In this document: one piece after another, positions 1 through 12,969 of the stretch
How positions within the stretch are numbered: the first letter of the stretch is position 1
Layout of the letters: every line of letters begins with the position of its first letter
Source: Sitta carolinensis
Taxonomy: Eukaryota; Chordata; Aves; Passeriformes; Sittidae
Assembly (NCBI GenBank): GCA_032173965.1
Contig: CM063288.1
Span: 18,387,501 to 18,451,500 of the forward strand
DNA length: 64,000 nt
Reading direction: 5' to 3'
Position numbers and translations under genes: made by a program
Notes under the pieces: model-generated
Databases searched by the model: none
What the model was told of the DNA's origin: nothing
What the model saw: only the letters and a program-made list of their open reading frames with translations

Positions 1-1390
1 TTCTTCTTGGACCACTGTTACAGTGGAGAACGATAATAATAATTAAAAGAAAAAAGTTGAGGGGATTTCCATAACAACTGCTGTCTTAATGAACTAAAGA
101 CGCTTTAGAATTTGTTGTTCCTTCCTCCTAGTAGACCTCAGCTGATAAAAATATCCGTAGCCGGTGAAATCAGTGGCATGCCTGGCTTTCTCAGACAAAA
201 CTCCCATGTGATCACACAGGCAGCCTCAGTGAGCCCGAAGCTGCTCAGCAAGCAGTAGGTAATGAGTCTTTGTGCAGAGTGAAGCTCTTGTGGCTGAACA
301 ATAAAGCATATGGTACCAGCAATAAAACACAGTGCTGGGAAATTTAAGAAGATTCTGCTGGAAGTGGGAAGACAGTGAATATGTCAAACGTTATAAAATG
401 ACGATCAATCTGGTTTGGGTCCTAATTAATAAAAACAGTGCATGGATTGGAAAAACAACAATTTGAACAGGTTAGTTGTTTTATAGATTCTTCACACACT
501 TCAGTGTTCTAAATATAAATGGGGTTTTTGCTATTTCTTTATTGTTAATAAAGCCAGGTTTTTTTCATTTTATAAGGTGGGATTGGAAGGATGCACATCA
601 GTGTGATACCAAGCTAAATAAATTGTGTAAGTTCTGTGATGAAATTCATTGTAAAAATGTTTTTACCATTATTCCTATGCAATTCAGACTTCAATTGTGC
701 ATGAAAAATGGGATAGCAAGTAAAATTAAATTTATGCTATATGGATCATTTACCAATATCATAAAATATTTAGTAACAACAATCTATTACTCTGCTATGT
801 ATTTGAGACTAATTCTTTCTCAGTAGGAGATCTGTTGTGTTTGTGTTTGGTTAAAAATAATGTAACATTAGAGCATATCTAACAGTGCACTTACATGGGT
901 TTTTCCCCTCAACCTTCTTCTTGGAAATTTTTGGAACTGGTGTTTCGTGTTATTTTTAATGCAATTGTATACACATGAGAGTGATACATTATAACCCTCT
1001 GCATGCATTTCACTCTAATATTAATGCCAAATACGTTATTATTATTTTTTGAGCAAGTAATTATTTCTCATAGTAGTTCTTAGATAATTATACATAATTT
1101 TTTTTTTTTTTTGAAAACTGCTCCCAAAGATTTCTGTGGCCTGTGTTTGTCTTACAGAGGATAGATGTGCAAATTCTCGGTGGTTTCACATCATGTAGAA
1201 ATTAACCACGTAAAAGTTTTAGTCCTTAAATCTCTTTACAGTTTTGGGTTTGGGTTTTTTTCTGTCTTTTCTGAGTGCTGAAGATCGTAAATTAGATATG
1301 CTGATTTTTGGGGAGTGTTTCAGCAGGAAGGAGATGGAGCCCTTGAAAAGCGATTGGGAAATAAAACTCGAAACGTGGATAACAGTATCT
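1..1390. other. AT-rich non-coding sequence upstream of the CpG island
   Basis: No gene or recognisable repeat family is seen here. The sequence is AT-rich with short poly-T runs, one near 1098-1112. The open frame at 476-826 has AT-rich, non-conserved content with no splice context and looks like chance. Confidence 0.5.
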
Positions 1391-1395
1391 GTTTT

Positions 1396-1403
1396 TCACG
1401 TGA
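1396..1403. promoter_or_regulatory. Palindromic E-box TCACGTGA
   Basis: TCACGTGA is a full 8-bp palindrome of the kind bound by bHLH-zip factors (USF, TFE families). It sits about 30 bp upstream of a TATA-like box at the edge of the CpG island. The motif is read directly; binding is inferred. Confidence 0.35.
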
Positions 1404-1432
1404 GCTTGTGATTGCAAGGGAGCGGTGCGCTC

Positions 1433-1440
1433 TATAAATA
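1433..1440 (+). promoter_or_regulatory. TATA-like box at the CpG island edge
   Basis: TATAAATA lies in an otherwise GC-rich context immediately before the island. A start site would be expected roughly 25-30 bp downstream, about 1465. Being on the + strand, it would fit transcription toward CSRNP3. Confidence 0.4.
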
Positions 1441-1783
1441 GCGCGTTACTGTGCGGCCGCGCGGGCGGCGCAGGGCCCGGGGCTGCAGCGCCGCGCTCGC
1501 CGTCCGGCCGCCCCGCTTCGCTTTGTGCGGGGCTGCGCGCACAGCGGAGCCCGCGCTGCCTGCCTTCCGCAGGCAAAGAAAGGGAGATGGGAAAAGGAAG
1601 CCCGGGCTCCGGCTGCAGAGCCGGGGCGGGGGGAGCGGGTCTCCCGGGAAACCGCCGCGGCGGGCGGGCGGCGCTGGCCCGGTTCGGGGCGGGGGGACGC
1701 GGGCGCTGCCGCCCGGCTCGGCGGGCCGGGGCTGGGGCGGGGGGCCGTGCCCAGCGTGCCCCGCGGCGGGGCGGGGCCGGGCC

Positions 1784-1800
1784 ATGCAAATGCGGGGGCG
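1784..1800 (+). promoter_or_regulatory. Octamer plus EGR-type motif, adjacent
   Basis: ATGCAAAT is the canonical POU octamer, and it abuts GCGGGGGCG, which matches the zinc-finger EGR consensus. The octamer is the only AT-rich spot in this part of the island. CSRNP family members include inducible genes, so an EGR site would make sense, but that is inference. Confidence 0.35.
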
Positions 1801-1875
1801 GTGCGGAGGGCGCGGGCAGGTGCGCGGCCGGGCCGGGCCGGGCGGGCGCTGCCCCGCGGGGAGCCGCGGCACCTC

Positions 1876-1919
1876 GCGCCCGTGTCGCGCCCGTGTCGCG
1901 CCCGTGTCGCGCCCGTGTC
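1876..1919 (+). repeat. 11-bp tandem repeat, four copies
   Basis: The unit GCGCCCGTGTC repeats four times exactly without interruption inside the CpG island. Each copy carries two CpGs. If the upstream TATA-like box is used, the array lies in the 5' UTR. Confidence 0.9.
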
Positions 1920-2109
1920 GCGGCCCTCGCGGGGCCCGGGCGGGGCCGCGGCTCCCGGCGCTGCCGCCCCGCGCAGCCCGGCGCTTTCGCAGTCGGAAAC
2001 GTGCTTTGGCTTTAACGGCATCATTTTCCGTTTTCAAATATCGCTGCTACCTAAGCGAAGGTGCTTTGCAGTCCCTGCTTTAAAACGGTTCTCCTTTAAA
2101 AGGTAATTT

Positions 2110-4600
2110 TATATTACAATCCTGATACAGCTCGGCAGCTTAGAAGGGAGGCCTGTTCATGTTTTAGACAATAGATCAGAAAGGATACGTTAAAGTAGTT
2201 TTTCACCGTACTTACATGCAGCTATTAATTTATTCACCAGAGAACACTGGTAATATCGCAGTAACACCTGCAGTATGTATCATAAGATTGGATGAAATAA
2301 CACTGAACATGTTGCTCTATGCTAATTTAAATGGAGAAAATATAGCAGTATACAGTCATGCAATTATCATATAATTACTATATTCATCTTAAATGAGTAC
2401 AGTGGATTTAAAATTTAAATTTATGAGGTAGTTAGGTACTTACTGTAAGTGCATACAGAGATAAAATTAACCGTGTGCAGTAAAATAACAATAGGAACAT
2501 CCCTACTGAATAGCATTCCCACTGTTACAATGGAATCACAACTTTGAAATACACCTGTCTTGTCTGCTCATACAGGAAGGAAACAAAAAACCACCCATTT
2601 TTTTCTGTGGATCAGGCTCTTCATATTCTAAAACACTCGCAGTACCAAGTTTTAAAGAAAGCTTAAAGAAAAAACTCCTGAAGCAGGAAGGTGTTCTATG
2701 TTGCTACTAAGTTATGGTAATTTTTAGACACACTTTTCTTTACCCCATCTAAATTTCATTGAAAGTATGGTTTGTATAAACATTTTATGCTGCAATTTGA
2801 ATGGTGACTGTTGAGTCTCTTTAAGAATCATAAAGAGAACCAAATCTATGTATGTGTCCGGCGTTTTGGAGACACAGACATGATTTTGATCTTTCATGTT
2901 ACCGAAGTTTTGTTTTAATTATACTCTTCGTTTACTTCTGGATCTGAAGAGCCCAAAGCTGATGTGCAGTGTTTTGGTTTGAGGATGCACTGTTTACTGT
3001 ATATTTTAGTTTTTTGGTCTCCTTTGTTTATCAGGCAAAAGGAATTTGCATTTATTGTAAAACATCTTGCTTTGGACAGATGCAGTAGTCGACTAACTGA
3101 AGTTTAAGTTCAATATAAATTGAAGATACATAAGTCATGGTTTAAAGTACGCAGCGGCCAATGTGTGGAAACTAATTCCAAAGCTTAAATATTTTCCCAT
3201 AGATAGTAACAGATGATTGTCTCATCTTAAACTTCTACTTGCTCTTAAAATGTATTTCTAGTAACTGAACCTTGAAGTTTAGAGTCGTTTTCCCTTTGAA
3301 CAAGGAGGTGGAAATTCAGGCTGAAGCAAGGCAGCTATAATATATTGCAGCATTGGTAAAGATGTCTTAAAGATAAATTTACATGCAGTCTGTCAGTATC
3401 TCTTTTTGCCCTTGATCTGAGCCAGATATGATGCTGAGAAAAACTGGATTATAGATGTGCCCTTTCCTCAATAAAATATCCCCAAACACCATCACATCTT
3501 TAAAATGCTGATACTATTTGAAGTCCTACCAGTGAGTTTTGATCACTGTTTGCTTCATTGCTCTTTTGTAGGTTGTCTTTGACCCTGGAAAAGGGATTGA
3601 GTGTAGCTAAAAGACCGATACGATTCATCTACAAATGTACAGAAGCCAAAAATATTTACCAGGCTAAAACAGCTCTGAGATAAATAGCATGTCTTTAATT
3701 TCTCCATCTTTCCACAGATATGGATACAGTATTCTAATGAAACTTGTGATAAATCAGAGACGTGCGTAATTGTTACCCAAAAGAGAAAAAATAAACTGGA
3801 AGATTATGGCCTTTTTCTTCCCTCATATTTGCATAAAATTCTCTCCTACAGTTCCCCTATCCCTAGTCTTATTCCTCCCCTACAAAAGAGGTTTGCATTT
3901 TTAGCACCTCTGCTTCAGTTTTCCATCACTTCATATAATTTTTCCACAAAGAAACAGGGAAAATGGGAAAAGGAGTAAAACCTTGTATTGCCATAACAAT
4001 TTGATGAAAAATTCACTTAATATATGTAACTGGACAACTTATATACTCTGAAGTTAAGGATAAAAGGAAGAGGAGCTGCTTGAGTTTTTTAAGGTTTTTC
4101 TATGCTTAAATACAAAAATAAAAGCAAGGATACTTCTTAAAAACTAGCATCCAAATTGGCATTCACGTTTTCAGTGAAAACATACATGGCTTTTGTTTAG
4201 TACTTCATAAATAATTTCATGGAATATATAACTTGAAGTTCTGATTGATTTTGGGGCTTGTTTGTATCCTGCTCTTTCATAAGCAGTAGGGATTTGCATA
4301 TTTATTCCATTGTCTAATACGAAGTAGGAAATGTGAATTGCATAATATGGAGCCTGACCCTCATCAGTCGTTCTGAGGGATACGGGCAGGAACTACAACA
4401 TCCTTTGCGGATTGCAGCTTCACCATCTCGCGTAGTTGTTGGATTTTGATGAGGAAATGCAAGCAACGATACCATTATGTAGTAGAAGGCTGCAGAGTAA
4501 ATAAGCCTCTGTGGTATTTGTAGCTCTCGTTAGCATGCTGCCCCTTCATTGCATTTATTTATTCAGTTCTGGCAGATCATTTCTGTGCATGCCTATAAGT
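2110..4600. other. AT-rich non-coding sequence
   Basis: No exon, repeat family or RNA gene is recognised. This would be intronic if transcription starts at the CpG island at 1.44-2.0 kb. Confidence 0.5.
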
Positions 4601-4624
4601 AAGCGATGTTTTTCGTCTGTGCTG

Positions 4625-5060
4625 CTAGGGGGGAGGCTGCGTGCGGAGCCCGAGCTGCGGCCGCGTTGTCTCTGCGGCCGCTGTGGCAGCGCCACGGCGG
4701 CTCTGGAGGGGCAGGGCCGGCCCGGAGGCGGGCAGGCGCCGGGCAGGGTGCCGGGCAGGGTGCCGGGCAGGGTGCCGGGCAGGGTGACGGGCAGGGCGCC
4801 GGGCAGGGTGAGGGCAGGGGCGGCAGGGTGCCGGGCAGGGGCGGCCGAGGCAGGCGCGGCAGGGTGACAGGCGGGCAGGGCGGCGCCCGGGCAGGGGGAC
4901 GGGCAGGGCGCCGGGCAGGGTGACGGGCAGGGTGCCGGGGCCGGCCCCCAGGCCCCGCTGGGCAGCCAGCTCGGGCAGGAGGCTTCCATCGCAGCCACAC
5001 GTCCCCGGGCTGCCTGTGAGTGGGGCCAGGACGGTGCGCTGTCTGTGGCGTGTCCCGCCT
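4625..5060. promoter_or_regulatory. Second GC-rich, CpG-containing island
   Basis: A short GC-rich block with two GCGGCCGC octamers lies in AT-rich surroundings. About half of it is the minisatellite at 4738-4936. It could be a secondary promoter or simply GC-rich because of the repeat. The overlapping long open frames on both strands are composition artefacts (Ala/Gly/Pro/Arg-rich, repeat-encoded). Confidence 0.35.
4738..4936 (+). repeat. 12-bp GC-rich minisatellite
   Basis: The unit is GCCGGGCAGGGT. Positions 4738-4785 hold four exact head-to-tail copies, followed by variant copies (GAC for GCC, final C for T) and degenerate GGGCAGGG units to about 4936. The G-rich strand has regularly spaced G-triplets. 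Length polymorphism is likely. Confidence 0.92.
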
Positions 5061-8000
5061 GAGCAGCACCTTCTGATCCTTCTGGCACCGTGAAATAGGC
5101 CGGCGCCGTGGTGGCTTCAGGAGGAGCTTGGGTTTTTTGAATAGGGATATGAATTTGATGATGAACTGCTCAGTGACTTTAGATCTGTGCTTTGTCATTA
5201 TCGAGCAAAGTCTGCTTTAAATGTATCATGAATATATTAAAAAAGAAGCTGGATTGCAAATGTTTTTAGTTGCACTTCCTGAGCGATAGCCGTCTCTAGT
5301 AAATGCCATTTGTGTGGGGGTGATGGGGTAAACAAAATAATGTTGAAAGTCACAAAATATATTTGTTAATTGTTTTTAGTGTGGACTACAAATGGTAGCA
5401 CTGCTTACTTCCAGCATGGACTGTGACAGCTGGGCTATTCTCAAGCGAATATTTTTGTCTTTTAAATATTTTATTTTGGGGGCAGGGAGGAAACCCCACG
5501 GCTCAGGGGGGAATTGAGTCCCAGAGTTCCATTGTTTTGCTCTCTTGTTGTGCCAGAGTATTGAAGCATTCACTTTCAGAGTAGCCAGAGGTTTAGCTTT
5601 CTAGCGTTCAATTAAGTTGCTCAGTTGTTTACTATGACACCCCTCTCACCCAGTCTTCCTTCTAAACAAGCATCTTTCAGCAGTAAAATGGAAAAGTGGA
5701 AATTGCACAGTGTTAACCTTTTTAGCTCCTTTGGAAACGACAAAGTGATCAGAGATTTAATAAAGCAAAATATATTAAATAATAAAAAAATGTACCTCAG
5801 GTTGGAAGTGTAAGCCACATAACTTCACAGCAGTGCTTTTCAGGAGAATGTAGGGTGGATAATTAATTTTGTCCCAGCAGACTCCCCTGGCTGAAGTGGT
5901 GCTGAATGGTCATAAGGTGCTTACAAGTCAGGCAATGAGATGGCAGTGGGCTCACTGCTCAGCTTCTATTCATCACTGTCTCAGTGACAAGAGTGCCTTG
6001 GGAATTGGATGGGTACGTATTTATTATTAGACCTGCAGCTCTTCTGTCAGCTTTCTAGTGAAGTTTTCATCTTTGAATTATAAAGTGAACTGAAAAGAAT
6101 TCTTAGACATATTTATTAGTATACAAGTCACTACAGGCATAAACTCCTGATTTTCTGTAGTACGAAAAAAAAGTGAAGAGAATCAACATTCAATTTTAAC
6201 ACAACTGGGGATGTAATTTTAGGTGAGTCTTACTGTGGTCTGTCATGTTGTGTAGCACCATAGGCCCTTCCTTTGGGTGCCTTTGAGTTGGTTATACACA
6301 GGTACATGTGTACAGGTGAGTAAGGATCTGTGGGTAAATTCTGTACAATACAAAATTTCTATTTGAAATTTTGCCTGTAATTGAATATGAGCTTTTAAAA
6401 TCCTTTCTGAGGTTTTCAGTTACTGAAATAACAGAGACGACTACTGGCTTACAGAGAAACATTATAGTTTATTGAGTACACATATTTTGTCTACCTTCAT
6501 AAAAATATTCTCATTCTGTGATACCACGGTCACTAAATCTGGGACTTCAAAATCTTGGTGTCACTAATCTTTTTGACTGTTTTCTTAAGGAATTTAGGTT
6601 TATGCAGTTATGCTTTCTCTGTGCCTGTCATATTGTTCAATATGTCTGTCATATTTTCCTAATTAGTTTTTTTAACCTGTTAGCTCATATCAGCTGATCT
6701 TGAAGTAGAAGCAGCAGTCTTCAAGTATTGTGCAAATGGGTGTTGAGATGGGAAAGAGATTGCTATTCACACCAGTAAAAAACAATTTGTGCTGTGACTA
6801 AGACCCAGTAACCACATAGAGGAAAGCTTAAACACCATGACCCTGGGGAAGAGCATCAGTGAATCAGCCCTCATACTGTGCCTTAGGTAATCCATCCAGA
6901 AGAGACAAATCCATAAATAATCAAGTTCCTTTGGTTTCTCAGATTTTTTTTTTTGTAAACTTGAAATTAAATTCTATTCATTTTTTAGCTGATAGCTGAG
7001 TAGCTTATTTTTACCTTGTGCTCTTCTTAGAAGAGAAGGTGAATTGTCAATTCCTTACATATATGTCAGTGGCAGAAGAAAACTTCATGGTTGTGTTGTA
7101 TGAATTCACTGTTTCCTGCATTCAGTAATTTGTTCTGTATGTTTGGGGGGGGGTGTGTTTGGTGAATTTCCCTCATCAGTGTTTAATTGCAAAATAATAA
7201 TATTTCTAAAAATCTCTAGGTTTTTAAAAAATAAATGTATTGTTTTTCAGAGTTGAATAGATACACCGTGTATGGTGCAAAGTCAAAAAGCAAATCCTAG
7301 AAACAAATAGCAATTTTACATCTTTTATTTTTGTGTTATTTTTTTGTGGGCCTGAATGCCTACTTAGGACTGTCTTGGATGTGCATGAAAAATGCACATT
7401 GTAGTATTATATTTTGTTTGCGCATTGTCCTTGATCTGGATAGAAAGCTTGAATTATTATAGCCATAAAGCTATTTTTGAAGATAGTAACTTCAAAACAT
7501 CAAAGCCTTCCAGTAAATGTTAATAATTTATATTTTCCAGTACGAATAGTTTTATTGACTTTATTCTCTAGGGAGAAAGATGCACTTAAACATATTTTTA
7601 CTAATTTTGGCTTTACTTGAGGCCAAGCCTTGAATGAAGTCATGATTTTACTTTCGTGCCATGGAGCTACGTTCATTTCATTAGTGGCAATTGAATGTTG
7701 GCTCCTACTGACCAAAATTATTTTTGTTTTTAGGGGCCTCTTTTATTCTTCCTCACATATTTCTGATGATGAAAATAATAGGTTTTCTGGTATTTTCTTA
7801 GTTGTTTAGTTTCTACCATTTTCTTTCAGCTTTATAGTACAAAATAGCAACAGAGTTTTGGGCTACCAGAGAAGCCAGTCTGTAACTTTACATGACAACT
7901 TAGAGTTGTGCCAGATATTTACTTGGTGTCTTAAAAATGTGCACAGTACTGTGATTTTATTAGAGAATTGGGTTAAATATGGTTCTTTCTAATGTCAACA

Positions 8001-11000
8001 TTCATTAAAAAGATAAAAACAAGCTGTTATGGGAGATTTTTATGCTTTTGGTGTTTAAAAAAAAAAAAAAAAAGCAGCCCATTGGCCAAAAATCTTTTGA
8101 TTGCTTGCTTTTAAATCACTGGATGCAAAGAACCAAGATTATACCATACATTTTGAATTACTGAAGTCTAAAGAATATAATCTGACTATTGAAGTGTCAG
8201 GGCTCCACACTGTTTTTCATGTGTTCCCTCCCTGAAGCTGGAGACTCCTGGAGCATCCAGATCTGTCAGTGCTCGCACAGGATTAGGAGAAGGTATTCCT
8301 GTAGCTGTGCCTTTTTTTTGAGTGGATGTGACAAGGCAAAGACATGAGGTTGGACAAAATTCATCTGCCGAGCTGGAATTTGAAGGCTGAACTAAGGAAG
8401 GTTGAAACAGTGTCCATTAGGGAACGTGCTGAGCATGTCTATTGTGTAACACTGCAGCAGTACCAAAACGCAAATGGCTGCTGGCTGTGCACAGGCAGGG
8501 CTTTAATATCACAGGATTTGGTGCATAATAAGCTAAGACCCTTTTTCATGCCACCTCTGTGTGAATTCTTATTACCAGTATTTGTTAAAGCATAGTAAAC
8601 ATATATGTTAAATGTATATACGTATTTAAATTTTACAAGTGTATGACAAAAGAAAATCTATGTCAGAAGAGCAACAGTATTTGCAGTTCAGTAAAGAATA
8701 ATTATGAAATAGCATAATTTTTCCATCGTATGATCCTCTATCATGTGTTTATTTTGATATCCAAAGCAATCCAACTTCCAAGATGCCTGTTGAATCTAAA
8801 GATGTATTTCACAGGGGTGCTGCAAATGGTCTGTGTTAGGGCAGTATTCTGCTCCACAGATTAGTTCTGCTCAAAAGCTGGGTATATTAGTGCAGCTGAT
8901 CTGCTTTTTGCTGATTGTGCTGCTTGCTCAAAGTGATCTGAGCTAATGCAAAACCTTCGCTGTATGTTCAGATACGTAGTGTAGATGGCCACTGAATGGT
9001 AACACTCAACTTTGAGGACACCTGTATTTTTGTGTATCTACTTTGTAAACCTTCTCTTTATAACTGTCCTCCAGTGATCATGACAGAGCATGGCTTTGCT
9101 GTTTAATTTTTATTTCTTTTAAATAGTGAAGGAAATTTGAAACTCAGTATTTTTGTCTGAGTCCCACTTCTGTAGGAAGGGAATCTTTTCAAACCTTGCG
9201 TTTCAATCCCTTTTCATGTTTTTTTTTCTTTCTTCATTTTTGCTTCCTTCATTGTAGTGTTACTCAATCTGTATTACCATTTTCAAAAACCGACTAATGT
9301 AGGCAATTTTTCATGTTTTTAGGCACATCTTTGACATTTCTCAAAATGTCTCTACTAAGAATTTCAAGTCTTTTCAGTAATGTTCTTTGGAGTGAGAATG
9401 TTTTTCAACTACTGTAGTTGCAAAATTTTTAACTACCATTGTTTTTTATGCAGATAAAACAGTTTATCTCCTTCTCCTTTTAAAATATTTTTTCCGAGTT
9501 TAGACCTGTGGAACTTATATATGTAACTTATAATGAAGGTGAGAGAAAATAGGTAAAAAGTGAGAGAGTGAGAGCAAGATTTTCATGTTTCCTCTCAAGA
9601 AGAACCCATTTGGAGGTCAGAATAGCCAGCATAATTGATTCCTGCCAGAGGCAGTATGAATTTATATCTTTACCCTTGACTTGACTTTTAGCCTGTATTT
9701 GTTTAGCCATTTAAATTGTTGTAGCCATTTCTTTCGACCATGCCCTTGGCGGTCTCATTGTTGACACTTTCACTACACTTCCTCTACGTTTGAAGTCATA
9801 ATGCCTGGAAATATTTTTGAAAGAAAGCATGTAGGGTACAACTAAATACTATGTAACTCTAATCCCAAGAGTTAATGCTTTCACAATTAAAGCAGGCATT
9901 GTGTAATATAAGGTATACATCCTCACAGGGAAGTTCTGACTAGCTATTTTAATTGTAATTTTGATGTTGTGTTAGCAGGGATATGCAAACGTAATGATTT
10001 AAAGATGTAATTAAGGATGTTTAGAGAGAAAAGTTGATTTTAAGGTGTCCAGAAGATAAATTTAAAGGAATTCAGTTGCCTTTTACTAAAGCGGGAAGGA
10101 GAGGGGAATTTATGTTCAGAAAAAGAATTTTGAAAATTAATAAGCCAAACTGCCATTCCCCCAGGGATCCTATTATTTAATACATCTACATTGTGTATCA
10201 AACATTTCCTTTTGGAGTGTTTTAGAATTGATCAGAATCCCATTGTATTTGAAGACAAGGCAGAATTACAGGGCCAGCAAAGCTAGCTTACTGATGCAGA
10301 GGTGCAAAGTATAGGGAGGAGTGTGTGTTTCTTAGCAGTGTTGAGATGGCTGTAAAATTCCCTGTCCTTCCAGTGGCTCTTTGAGCAGGAATGGTTTTTC
10401 TCTCGTACTGAAGTTCGGCTGTAGCCACTGAGGACTGCAGGTCTTTGCTTCTGAGTAAGGTTTCAGGCTTAGTCTCTAAGTCATGTCCCCTTAATGAAGT
10501 AAGAAGCAAGGCAGTTGGAAGTTAGGTGCTTCAGAGAGAAATGTTTTAATCCTGTGTCTGTGTGGTTTGCCTTCAGCGTGGAACCGTAACTCATGCTGTT
10601 GGAGCTCCCTGTGTTCCACAGTCACAGTCCAGTGCCTGCTCCTGAAGGGAGGTACTCAGACCTTCCCTTTCAAGAGCAGAGCATAGGGCACTCTTTCTCT
10701 CAAAACATCTTTCTTGTAAATAGCTTCTGCTGAACGGGTCTTTTGTTAATTTACACAGCAGAACAGCTAAGAAACCCACCCAGGGGCTGGAGAGCTCAGT
10801 CTGTTGTTCACCTGCTGCTTAGCTATAGCTTAATGGAGAGCATCCTAGTCCTTTGTTTAGGTGGAGACCATTTTGCTGTATAGAAAATTATGCCAAGATT
10901 CATAGTCTAGAGGGAGTGGGCACAGGTAGCAGCCAATTGCTGTACTGTATTTACCAGCCTTTCGGTACATAAACAATTGCTCATGAGTTTGGGCCTGGCC

Positions 11001-11979
11001 CAACCTTTCTGTCCCTTTTCCTTCTCAATATGCTTTACACTCATAATAGATTTTCCTTTTGTTCTTGGACACCTTACTTGGAGGAACATGAAGTTTCAGG
11101 CTCTCAGGGAGGCCTCAACAGGAACTTATTCAGACATCTCAGATCTCTGTAACTTTGGATATGTGCAGAAGTGCCTTTATGCTAGGGCAACTTGAAAGTA
11201 AGACCCTGGAAAAGCTCACCTGCCTTTGAAGAACACAGTTTGATGACAGATTGGCAGAGCCTTCTAGGAAAGGGGTTTTGATGTGAGCGTTGACCAATAA
11301 CAAGGATGTTGGAGTATTTTCAAAGTTTCTGGTTACTCCAGTGAAAGCAGCTGTTGCTCAGTCAGCAGGCAGTAATCAGCCATTTGTATGTCCCTGTGCC
11401 CTTGCAGGGGAGAGACTGAGCAGGTGTAGCTGTGAGGTGCCAAGATGTACCTGTTGAGATTGCACATCACTCCCTCTCTTCTTGTTTTGTAGCCCTAGGA
11501 AATACAGCACCAGTTTCCACAGCAGGCAAGCGTTGGCTGTACTGGGGACTAGTGCTCCCTCTACATTATTCTCTTGAGCTACACCTTCTGATGGCAATCT
11601 GCATCTTGTTCCGGGGATTATTAACTCAGAATTGGGAAGAATCTGAATAGTAAACAAGTGCTCAAGTGTTTTCAGACCTGCATGGTTTCTTGCTCATTTT
11701 CTCTTCCTCTTTCTTGCTGATGAATGCTTTAGTTCCCACACTGGAAGTGGAGTAGTGTCAGCAAGAGGCTGTGCAGCTTTGAGGAGCTCCCCAGAGGCAG
11801 GCTGTTAAGGGTTGCACAGCTGTGAGATTGAGAGCATAGGCAGGAACATGCCCAGTGCTTTCCAGCAACTGCAGCCTTGGACAGACGCCCCAGCTTTGGG
11901 ATGCGGAACTTACCGTGCCCTTCCATTTGTGTCTCCATCGCCATTCCCTCCCTGCACACCCCCAAATATAAGGGCGTTT

Positions 11980-12021
11980 CCTAATTCTGTACAGGATCAG
12001 CCTAATTCTGTACAGGATGCA
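11980..12021 (+). repeat. 21-bp tandem duplication
   Basis: The block beginning CCTAATTCTGTACAGGATC occurs twice in direct succession, with differences only at the last bases of the unit. It has no evident function. Confidence 0.8.
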
Positions 12022-12938
12022 CTCTGCCTCCCATGTAACATAATCACTGCTGAAATAGAAATACCTCTGTAATACAGCAGCAAGATGTCAGTGACTTCTC
12101 CTCAGCTTTCTCCACTTTGTGGGGGGTACCTGTATAGTTGTCTAGTACAGCATGCTGCTGGACACTGCTGCCTTTCTGCTGCTTGCTGTCCAAAATATTG
12201 TAGAGATTGAAACTGCTGTGATTTTGAAGGGGGTGTGGCTATAGTTTTAGAATATGTGTTTTGTTGTGGTTTTCTTCTTCTCACAGAAAGCTAATAAGAA
12301 ACTTGTTGCCTCAGGAGACCAAGTTAAGTGAATTTCTAAGAGGCTGGCCCTGTCATACAGCAACATTTCAGTCTCATCCTTAGGGGAAATGGGCTGCAGG
12401 GATGAGGAAGCAGAGCTGTGTATCTGCAGTGGTTTTGGCTGGATTTTGCATCCCGTTGCTTTCCATTGAAGCATTAAATAGTGACTACTGCTGGAGACAG
12501 GATATTAAACTTGGTACAATCACATGTGTGCTTTTTAGAGCTTTTGATTCTTAAGGAGTGAATGAACTCCCTTATTATAGAACTTCTGTTCTAATCCTTG
12601 TAATTTAATAATATCATAAAAATGTTGTATAATGTATATGCAATTTCTAGTTTTGACTTACAAAGGCAAGTTTAAACCTGCTCATAAGTCCCTCCTGATG
12701 TGCTTAGGAGCTGGCAGGCAAGGTAAAATGCTTTGTCAGCAAAGCAAAACAAGTAATTGGAACTAAATTTCTCTTGCCCTGGAGGAAACCACTGTGTTCC
12801 TGCCACTTCAACTCGTAAATTTCCTATAGACAGGCTTCAGTGTTTGTGGAATTATGATTTTGAATTAGTACTACAGACTCTATAAGCTGGTGAGTCCTAC
12901 TTTTTCTTTCTCTTTTTTTTTTTTCTTATTACTTTTTC

Positions 12939-12941
<3 letters not shown>

Positions 12942-12969
<28 letters not shown>
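12942..12969. repeat. Poly-T tract, 28 bases
   Basis: An uninterrupted run of 28 T follows a shorter T-rich stretch (12911-12940). There is no recognised retroposed sequence next to it. Confidence 0.9.

Larger units (their letters stand above)
1440..2000 (+). promoter_or_regulatory. CSRNP3: CpG island, candidate CSRNP3 promoter and 5' UTR exon
   Basis: This stretch is strongly GC-rich and dense in CpG, in sharp contrast to its AT-rich flanks. It contains an octamer ATGCAAAT (1784-1791) followed directly by GCGGGGGCG (1792-1800), which fits the EGR-family consensus. Four copies of an 11-bp unit lie at 1876-1919. A possible exon end with donor AAAAG|GTAATT occurs at 2102/2103. The next strong coding feature on this strand is the CSRNP3 start exon 14 kb away, so assignment to CSRNP3 is by position only. 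The mammalian gene also has long upstream introns, so this could be an alternative promoter or belong to a non-coding transcript. Confidence 0.45.

Noticed and set aside
1292..2106. Six overlapping open frames of 165-210 codons on both strands
   Set aside because: They exist because the CpG island lacks stop codons. The products are Ala/Gly/Pro/Arg-rich in every frame, with no conserved domain.
4511..5198. Open frames on both strands over the minisatellite
   Set aside because: Repeat-encoded Pro/Ala/Gly-rich sequence in several frames at once; no start or splice support.
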